Assembly (NCBI GenBank): GCA_038246575.1
Contig: JBBRVU010000160.1
Location: 1-9,907, forward strand
Reading direction: 5' to 3'
DNA from: JACCUZ01 sp038246575
Lineage (GTDB): Bacteria; Actinomycetota; Actinomycetes; JACCUZ01
DNA: 9,907 nt
Below the pieces are notes generated by a model. It did not search any database and had not been told where the DNA came from. It worked only from the letters and a program-made list of their open reading frames with translations. Below, piece after piece: positions 5,212 through 9,907 of this stretch (position 1 is the stretch's first letter; each line of letters opens with the position of its first letter). A program made the position numbers and the translations under genes.

Positions 5212-6132
5212 ATGATGACCACACCTGAACCCCCCACCCAACCCGCGGACATCACCGCGTTTCTGACCGCGTTCGCCCGTGCCGCCAAGGCCGAGCTGAC
5301 CTGGCGGGCCTACCGCTCGGACCTGAACCTGTTTGCGCGCTGGTTCACCCGGACCACCGGCGACCCCTTCGACGCGCGGACGCTCACCCGCATCGACGTG
5401 CGCGATTATAAGCAGCACCTGCTCGCCGCCGAGGGCAAGGCGGCCGCCACGGTCAACCGACGGCTCGCCGCCCTGCGGGCGTTCTGCGCGTGGGCCAAAC
5501 GGCAGGGCCTGGTGACCGACCTGGCCACCGACGGCATCGCCGATGTGCCGGTGCCGAAACAGGCGCCGAGGGCACTCGACGAACGGGCGGTGGATCGGGT
5601 GCTGCGCCGCAGTGCCCAGTCCGGCAACCGCCGCGACCACGCCATCCTCATGACCCTGCGCCACACCGGCATCCGGGTGGCCGAGCTGTGCGACCTGCGC
5701 GTGGGCGACGTGACGACGAGTGCCCGCACGGGCACGCTCACGGTGCGGGCGGGCAAGGGCATGAAGCAGCGCACCGTCCCGCTCAACGCCGATGTCCGCC
5801 GGGCGCTGGCCACTTACCGTGATCAGGACCGCCACGGCGCCGACAGGGCGGAGTTCCTGTTTATCAGTCAGCGCACCAAGACGCGGCTGACCCAGAAGGC
5901 GGTGCGGGGGTTGACGGCCAAGTACGGCTATCAGGCCCATGTCGCGGACGGGCATCCCCACGCCTTCCGGCATAGCTTCGCCACCGAGCTGCTGCGCCAG
6001 GGCGTGCCGCTGACCGCCGTCGGGGCGCTGCTCGGCCATGAGTCGCTGCAATCGACGGCACGATACACCCGGCCCTCGGAACGGGACCTGCGCGACGCCG
6101 TGGCGAAGCTGGCCCTGGAGGACGAACGATGA
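5212..6132 (+). CDS. Tyrosine recombinase/integrase, XerC/XerD type
   Basis: This catalyses strand exchange through a 3'-phosphotyrosine. It has 306 residues. The N-terminal SAM-like core-binding domain spans about 13-108 (LTWRAYRSDLNLFARWF; TVNRRLAALRAFCAWA). The catalytic domain spans about 118-302. All catalytic residues are present: Arg155 (TGIRVAELCDL), Lys182 (GKGMKQR), His250 and Arg253 (HPHAFRHSFA), His276 (LLGHESL) and Tyr285 (TARYT). Size and layout match XerC/D rather than large phage integrases. The frame is open from 5197, but that ATG lies inside the promoter -10, so the ATG at 5212 (or 5215) is preferred, as a leaderless start. It is followed within 30 bases by the DUF5049-like gene and then ssb. 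It could serve element integration or multimer resolution. Confidence 0.92.
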   Translation: MMTTPEPPTQPADITAFLTAFARAAKAELTWRAYRSDLNLFARWFTRTTGDPFDARTLTRIDVRDYKQHLLAAEGKAAATVNRRLAALRAFCAWAKRQGLVTDLATDGIADVPVPKQAPRALDERAVDRVLRRSAQSGNRRDHAILMTLRHTGIRVAELCDLRVGDVTTSARTGTLTVRAGKGMKQRTVPLNADVRRALATYRDQDRHGADRAEFLFISQRTKTRLTQKAVRGLTAKYGYQAHVADGHPHAFRHSFATELLRQGVPLTAVGALLGHESLQSTARYTRPSERDLRDAVAKLALEDER

Positions 6133-6161
6133 GCCTGGAACATCCAACTGGGAGGGAGATG

Positions 6162-6437
6162 ATGCCCGACCAACTATCCCGACCTGACGAGGAATACGGC
6201 GCCGAAGCCGACACCGCTACCGGCCCGGTGCCGTCGGCCGTCATCGACTTGCTGCTGCGGGTCCGCGAGACAGGGCGCACGAACATGATGGTTTCCACCG
6301 GCGTGCTGCGTGTCGCCTCGGAGCTGGCCGACGACCCCGACGACTATGCGGCCTGGTTGTGGCTGGTGGACCACCGCAAGCGCCACGTCGAAGCGCTCCA
6401 GGCGATGGCAGGCCAGCGACGGCAGGAGCACCAATGA
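6162..6437 (+). CDS. Small DUF5049-like protein of a mobile element
   Basis: This has 91 residues, starting at the ATG at 6162 behind GGGAGGGAG. A start at 6129, overlapping the recombinase stop as ATGA, would add 11 residues. The core VIDLLLRVRETGRTNMMVST, then VLRVASELADDPDDYAAWLW and a C-terminal helix LVDHRKRHVEALQAM, follows the pattern of DUF5049 proteins of phages and plasmids (I..IR.TG.xNMFD...V..IA......), whose molecular role is unknown. The acidic N-terminal 25 residues look disordered. The stop overlaps the start of the ssb Shine-Dalgarno region, so the three genes form one operon. The family assignment is from memory of the motif. Confidence 0.7.
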   Translation: MPDQLSRPDEEYGAEADTATGPVPSAVIDLLLRVRETGRTNMMVSTGVLRVASELADDPDDYAAWLWLVDHRKRHVEALQAMAGQRRQEHQ

Positions 6438-6452
6438 AGGGAGGTGATGCGT

Positions 6453-6872
6453 ATGCGAGGCGTGAATAAAGTCATCTTGATTGGCAACGCCACCCGCGCC
6501 GCCGAACTGCGGCACACCGGCAGCGGCAAGCCGGTGGCCAGCATCCGGCTGGCGACCCACCGTATGATCCGCACCGCCGGTGGTGAGCGTGAGGAGGAGA
6601 GCCAGTTCCACAGCGTCGTCTGTTGGGACAGCCTGGCGGAGACGACGAGTACGTACGTCAAGAAGGGCGATCCGCTCTATGTCGAGGGACGGCTGGTCTA
6701 CCGCAGCTATACCGACAGCGACGGCCAGACGAAGGGCGCGGTCGAAATCGTCGCCAATGACGTCCAGTTCCTCTCCGGACGCAAGGGCCCCGAGACAGAT
6801 CCGGCCGCGACGGCGGCAGCGGCGACCGACGCCGACCACGACGAGCTGAGCCACGACGAGATTCCGTTCTAA
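6453..6872 (+). CDS. ssb: Single-stranded DNA-binding protein
   Basis: This binds single-stranded DNA during replication, repair and recombination. It has 139 residues. The OB fold spans about 4-108: VNKVILIGNATRAAELRHTG, SIRLATHR, FHSVVCWDSLAETTSTYVKK, PLYVEGRLVYRSYTD, VEIVANDVQFL. A flexible acidic Ala/Asp-rich linker follows, and the conserved interaction tip DEIPF closes the protein. The start at 6453 is chosen because AAGGGAGGTGA lies at the right distance; GTG 6444 and ATG 6447 fall within that site. Its place between a recombinase/DUF5049 pair and an ArdC-like gene suggests an element-encoded copy rather than the chromosomal one, which usually sits with rpsF/rpsR. Confidence 0.95.
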   Translation: MRGVNKVILIGNATRAAELRHTGSGKPVASIRLATHRMIRTAGGEREEESQFHSVVCWDSLAETTSTYVKKGDPLYVEGRLVYRSYTDSDGQTKGAVEIVANDVQFLSGRKGPETDPAATAAAATDADHDELSHDEIPF

Positions 6873-6880
6873 CGAGGCAC

Positions 6881-6916
6881 GCGCGCCGCGCACCGATCAG
6901 ACGCTGTGCGGCGCGC
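6881..6916 (+). terminator. Hairpin terminator after ssb
   Basis: GCGCGCCGCGCA (6881-6892) pairs with TGTGCGGCGCGC (6905-6916) over 12 bp with one G-U pair and a 12-nt loop, beginning eight bases after the ssb stop. The following TCCCATTACT is not a good U-tract, so termination efficiency is uncertain. It separates the recombinase-ssb unit from the ArdC-like unit. The remaining roughly 190 bases up to the next promoter show no gene. Confidence 0.6.
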
Positions 6917-7107
6917 TCCCATTACTCCTGGAGCAGCGTGGGGCCGGCGGTGATGCCACTGCCCGACACCACGGTGCAGCCCTGGCGTCTTCCCTCGCTC
7001 ACGAGCTCGCGGCGGCCGCGGCACCCTCAACGCGCGTCATCCCACGGGCAGTCGTGCTCGGCGCACGGCCTCATCACCGCGGCGCGCCTCTCAGCCTTGA
7101 CCTGAAA

Positions 7108-7116
7108 TGGTATACT
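7108..7116 (+). promoter_or_regulatory. Extended -10 promoter of the ArdC-like unit
   Basis: TGG-TATACT (7108-7116) is an extended -10, which can work without a -35. No good -35 lies at 17 bp; the TTGACC at 7097-7102 is only 8 bp away. Transcription would begin near 7123, leaving about seven bases before the ATG at 7130. It shares AATG-N-TATACT followed by TCTCAT with the recombinase promoter. Confidence 0.6.
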
Positions 7117-7129
7117 TATCTCATCATTT

Positions 7130-8047
7130 ATGGAGCGGGAGGGGTATCACCATCACGAGCGCACGCCGAGGACCGAGCCGGCCCCCAGTCCTGCCGACCG
7201 TCAGCGCGCCCTGCTCGACCGCCTCGAAGCGGCGGTCGGCGCCATCCATGACTCCGACACGTTCCGTGCTTATCTCGACGCCCAGGCCCGCTTCCACCGC
7301 TACTCCCCGAACAACGTCGCCCTGATCCTCACCCAATGTCCCGACGCTACCCAGATCGCCGGCTACCGCACCTGGCAGGCGCTCGGCCGCCAGGTCCGCC
7401 GCGGCGAATCCGCCATCAAGATCATCGTGCCCATGGCCCGGCGCCGGCGCGAGGCGGACGACCATGACCAGGGCCCGCACCACGACACCGACGAGCCGGT
7501 GCGGCTGCGCTTCGGGGTGGGCAACGTCTTCGATATCAGCCAGACCGAGGGCGAGGCGCTCCCCGCGGTGGATGTGCCCACCCTGGAAGGGGATGATGGC
7601 GGCCTGCTCTACGATGACCTGGCCCGCATGGCCCACAGCGAAGACATCCGCATCGACCGCAGCGACCAGCTGCCCTCACCCACGGCGATGGGCTTCTACC
7701 ATCCGCCCACGCGGCGCATTGTCGTCCGGGAGGCAGCCCAACTGCAGATGACCAAGACCCTCGCTCACGAACTCGCCCATCACTTCACCGGCCTGCCGGA
7801 GACCTATGACGCCCGTCGCGAGGAGCACGAGACGGTGGCGGAATCCGTCGCCTACGTCGTCCTGGCCCACTTTGGGCTCGACTCGGGCGAACGCAGCTTT
7901 CCCTATATCGCCACCTGGGCACAGGACCCCGCCGTCCTGCGGGGTGCGCTCAGCACCATCCAGCGCGTGGCGAGCATCATCATCGACCGGGTCGAGCGCC
8001 AGGCCGACATCACCGCCGCTCTCGACGATGCGGAGACCGGGCCATGA
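7130..8047 (+). CDS. ArdC-like antirestriction protein with zincin metallopeptidase domain
   Basis: This has 305 residues. The N-terminal part (about 20-110) resembles the ArdC N-terminal ssDNA-binding domain: FRAYLDAQARFHRYSPNNVALI, then GYRTWQALGRQVRRGESAIKI and IVP. A variable linker with Asp/His stretches follows. The C-terminal zincin domain carries His213-Glu214-x-x-His217-His218 (HELAHHFTG) and a probable third zinc ligand Glu238 in ETVAESVAYVV, like ImmA/IrrE-type peptidases. ArdC proteins protect incoming plasmid DNA from restriction, consistent with the SSB and recombinase next door. The start gives a nearly leaderless message, with no Shine-Dalgarno in front of it. The stop overlaps the next gene as ATGA, so the two are translationally coupled. 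Domain architecture is clear; the antirestriction role here is inferred. Confidence 0.85.
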   Translation: MEREGYHHHERTPRTEPAPSPADRQRALLDRLEAAVGAIHDSDTFRAYLDAQARFHRYSPNNVALILTQCPDATQIAGYRTWQALGRQVRRGESAIKIIVPMARRRREADDHDQGPHHDTDEPVRLRFGVGNVFDISQTEGEALPAVDVPTLEGDDGGLLYDDLARMAHSEDIRIDRSDQLPSPTAMGFYHPPTRRIVVREAAQLQMTKTLAHELAHHFTGLPETYDARREEHETVAESVAYVVLAHFGLDSGERSFPYIATWAQDPAVLRGALSTIQRVASIIIDRVERQADITAALDDAETGP

Positions 8048-8577
8048 TCAGCCCGGAGCGCGAACCCGATCCCTACTGGAACGACGAACGTGAGCTGGGC
8101 GAGGTCTTCGTCGGCCATGCGTATCGCCCCGTGTGGGCGCGCTCCCACATCGCGGAGGAGGTCTTCCGGGGGCGCGGCTCCGAGACGCTCTTCACCCTCA
8201 CCAAGCGCGAAGGTCCGCGCACCTACGTCCAGTCCCATCTGCTGCTGCACTCACCGCTCACCCCCGGCCGCGAGTTTCGCCTCGCCGATGCGCAAGCCTG
8301 GCACTATCCCGCCGACCGCACGATCGTGCTCTGGGAACTGCTGATCGCACCCCAGTACGAGCGCCAGCCCGACCCCCGCGAGCATCTGCTCCTGCGCAGC
8401 CTCTGGCTGCACTATGAGGGCTTGCTTGCCGCCCGCTTCCCGACCGCCGATCAGCTCCTCACCACCTGGGAGGACAGCTATCCCCGCGAGCAGTGGGCCG
8501 GCTTTCTGCGCACCATCGGCTATCACGAGCAGGGGCTGGCCGTCTTTGCGAAGCCACTCGCGGCTCGCCATCCCTGA
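8044..8577 (+). CDS. Hypothetical protein coupled to the ArdC-like gene
   Basis: This has 177 residues, with the start overlapping the ArdC-like stop (ATGA at 8044-8047). There is no signal peptide or membrane segment, and it is rich in aromatic residues and arginine. Segments that look conserved by composition are VFVGHAYRPVWARSHIAEEV, FTLTKREGPRTYVQSHLLLH, RTIVLWELLIAPQYE and EQWAGFLRTIGYHEQGLAVF-AKPL. The last segment is reminiscent of the C-terminal FY..LGF....vf.K.l pattern of GNAT acetyltransferases. However, I see no clear acetyl-CoA loop (Q/RxxGxG/A), so no function is assigned. Strict coupling suggests it acts with the ArdC-like protein, for example as a partner or modulator. Confidence 0.75.
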   Translation: MISPEREPDPYWNDERELGEVFVGHAYRPVWARSHIAEEVFRGRGSETLFTLTKREGPRTYVQSHLLLHSPLTPGREFRLADAQAWHYPADRTIVLWELLIAPQYERQPDPREHLLLRSLWLHYEGLLAARFPTADQLLTTWEDSYPREQWAGFLRTIGYHEQGLAVFAKPLAARHP

Positions 8578-8873
8578 CCCGGCGGCCTGCCGCCCCGACG
8601 GGCTGCACCATGCATGACGCCACGTCGGCATTGGCCAGGGACGGCTGGACCCGTAGGATCGAGAGCGGCGCTGTCGCTGCCCGGTGCTCCCGCCCTGCCA
8701 CGCCGCCCCGCCCCGCATCGCCCGCTCCAAATGGCCGCCTTCCCCTCATGCCGGTCCACGGTCCGCGCCAGCTCACGTCCATCAATGTGGAGCCCAGTCT
8801 CATTGGCGGGCACCGCCGCCCGGATCGCGGCAGCGGTGGCGGCGGCACGTCGTTCATATAGCCTGCGGGTGAC
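8578..8873. other. Intergenic stretch, possible minus-strand gene relic
   Basis: The space between the convergent unknown gene and the secreted-protein gene has no convincing gene. On the minus strand a frame running leftward from the secreted-protein stop reads RRLYERR, then AAIRAAVPANETGLHIDGRE and LARTVDRHEGK. This looks protein-like, but it dissolves into low-complexity Gly/Arg sequence after about 8720. It may be the remnant of a larger gene (possibly a phage structural protein, by impression only). Confidence 0.25.
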
Positions 8874-9907
8874 CTACGGGGCCACGAACGCGACGAACGC
8901 CACCAGCTCCTGCGCCCGAATGCCGGCCGCGGCCGCCGTGGCCGCCGGCTCATAGCGGACCCGAATCTCGCCGAGGCCACTGCTCACCCCGCGCACCGCG
9001 AACTGCACGCCGGTGCAGGTGTTCGGGTTGAACGTCAGCTCAGGCATGCCCCCCGGCCCGGCGCGCGTGCCGGTCGCCACGCCCCCGGAGGCGCCGAGTC
9101 CATCGCAGCCGATGCGCAGGCTGGTCGTCCCCCGCCCCGACCCGTCCAGCAGGCTGCCGGTCAACGAGGTGACCTCGAGGGTGCCCGGCGCCGCCGGCCC
9201 GGCGCTCACGGTCACCTGACAGATCACCACGGCCGCCACCGGGCTGACCGCGATCACCGATGGTCCGGTGCTCAGCCCCGCGCTCGGCCCCAGACCACGC
9301 CCCGGCCACGCTCCAGCGGGTAGTGTGGCCAGGCACGACAGCGCCAGCCCCGGCGGCACGAAGGGCGCCACCGCGGGCGGCTGCAGCGGCAGCGCCACGC
9401 CCGCGCAGGCCACCGCCGAGCTGAAGCTCGCGGTGGCGCCCCCGGCCTGGGGCGGGAAGCTGAGCGTCTGGCAGAGGTCCCCCCCGCCCGGCGGCAGCAG
9501 CTGCAGCGTCTCCTCAATGGCGATGGTCGTGCCCACCGCACAGCCGGTACCGGTCGTGACCAGGTCGTACTGGGTGACCGGCGCCCCGGCCACGGCCCCG
9601 CCCGCCGCGGGCACGCCCGGCGCCAGCACCGGCACGGTGAGCGCGGTGCAGGTTCCCCCCACGACCCGTGCGCTGGTGAACCCGGCATGCGCCGTCCCGG
9701 TCCCGCTCGAGGTGCCGGTGAGTGTCGTCACCATCCGCACGGCACCCGGGATGGGCTGGGTGAGGGTGAGCGAGAAGAGGCAGCTCCACGGCTGCGTCGT
9801 CGTGTAGGTGGGGGGCGGCGTGCACTGCTTGCCCAGGGTCACCGCCGCCGCCGGGAAGGGTTGCGAGCAGGCCGTGAACGGGGCGAGGGTGCTGACCGGC
9901 GGTGCGC
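8874..9907 (-). CDS. C-terminal part of a large secreted/surface repeat protein (5' truncated by window edge)
   Basis: The frame is open from the window edge (9907) to TAG at 8874-8876. A GTG at 9842 is not needed as a start, because the upstream codons (PFTACSQPFPAAA) have the same character. At least 344 residues are present, dominated by Ala, Gly, Thr, Pro and Val with regularly spaced Cys, and almost no Lys; this composition suits an exported beta-rich protein. Two stretches share a pattern: C-LFSLTLTQPIPGAVRMVTTLTG and C-QVTVSAGPAAPGTLEVTSLTG, i.e. C-x-(V/L)-T-V-x(6)-PG-x-x-x-VT-x-LTG. This indicates a repeated domain of about 190 residues. No sorting signal or membrane anchor is seen at the C-terminus, which ends ELVAFVAFVAP. 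I do not recognise the family. Confidence 0.7.
   Translation of the reverse strand, partial: APPVSTLAPFTACSQPFPAAAVTLGKQCTPPPTYTTTQPWSCLFSLTLTQPIPGAVRMVTTLTGTSSGTGTAHAGFTSARVVGGTCTALTVPVLAPGVPAAGGAVAGAPVTQYDLVTTGTGCAVGTTIAIEETLQLLPPGGGDLCQTLSFPPQAGGATASFSSAVACAGVALPLQPPAVAPFVPPGLALSCLATLPAGAWPGRGLGPSAGLSTGPSVIAVSPVAAVVICQVTVSAGPAAPGTLEVTSLTGSLLDGSGRGTTSLRIGCDGLGASGGVATGTRAGPGGMPELTFNPNTCTGVQFAVRGVSSGLGEIRVRYEPAATAAAAGIRAQELVAFVAFVAP

Larger units (their letters stand above)
5092..8577 (+). mobile_element. Accessory/mobile module: recombinase, DUF5049-like, SSB, ArdC-like, unknown
   Basis: Five codirectional genes of mobile-element type are packed together: tyrosine recombinase, DUF5049-like protein, single-stranded DNA-binding protein, ArdC-like antirestriction protein and an uncharacterised protein. 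They form two units (5212-6872 and 7130-8577) separated by a terminator and a promoter. ArdC and a dedicated SSB are typical of conjugative plasmids and integrative elements. I found no matching flanking direct repeats, so the boundaries are provisional and the element may extend past the window or be a fragment. No relaxase or replication gene is visible. Confidence 0.5.

Noticed and set aside
7097..7116. TTGACC paired with TATACT as a promoter
   Set aside because: The spacer is only 8 bp, too short for sigma-70; the extended -10 is the better explanation.
1..9907. CRISPR arrays, tRNA or rRNA genes
   Set aside because: No regularly spaced direct repeats and no cloverleaf or rRNA-like stretches were seen.

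Overview
This is a GC-rich bacterial window with compact genes. Three genes have a predicted transcription start at or only a few bases from the ATG (merR-like at 204, recombinase at 5212, ArdC-like at 7130). GC content, leaderless starts, a SnoaL-like remnant and the gene content would fit Chloroflexota (Thermomicrobia-like) or another high-GC, leaderless-prone lineage. I cannot fix the phylum from the sequence alone.

Layout. (1) 1-815: the tail of a + strand gene, then a MerR-family metal regulator behind a textbook 19-bp-spacer MerR promoter. It is followed, with a strong Shine-Dalgarno, by a 34-residue peptide gene whose C-terminus holds six cysteines in ten residues, and then by a hairpin terminator. 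(2) 1062-1612 (-): a frameshifted gene resembling a small tyrosinase-type (type 3) copper protein. (3) 2015-3528 (-): a small Met-rich membrane protein, a lipoprotein thioredoxin and a SCO1/SenC copper chaperone. In the thioredoxin both catalytic cysteine codons are TGA, so the motif reads U-P-P-U if TGA is selenocysteine. A SECIS-like hairpin with a GGUC-containing loop lies 17 nt after the second TGA. (4) 3631-4874: a truncated SnoaL-like gene converging on an ACMSD-type amidohydrolase. (5) 5092-8577: a mobile-element-like module consisting of a tyrosine recombinase, a DUF5049-like protein, a single-stranded DNA-binding protein, an ArdC-like antirestriction protein and an unknown protein. 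It is preceded by a TATAAT promoter with a perfect 11+2+11 palindrome. (6) 8874-9907 (-): the C-terminal part of a large secreted, Ala/Gly/Thr/Pro-rich repeat protein that runs off the window.

How the genes may work together. The left half looks like envelope metal and thiol/selenol chemistry. SCO proteins need their CxxxC reduced before loading copper into cytochrome oxidase, a job done elsewhere by TlpA-type thioredoxins. Here the adjacent, translationally coupled thioredoxin seems to use two selenocysteines instead. The main candidate for a new system is this SCO plus double-selenocysteine thioredoxin pair. The second is the MerR plus cysteine-rich micropeptide pair. The right half is an accessory island whose two transcription units share an extended -10 promoter design.
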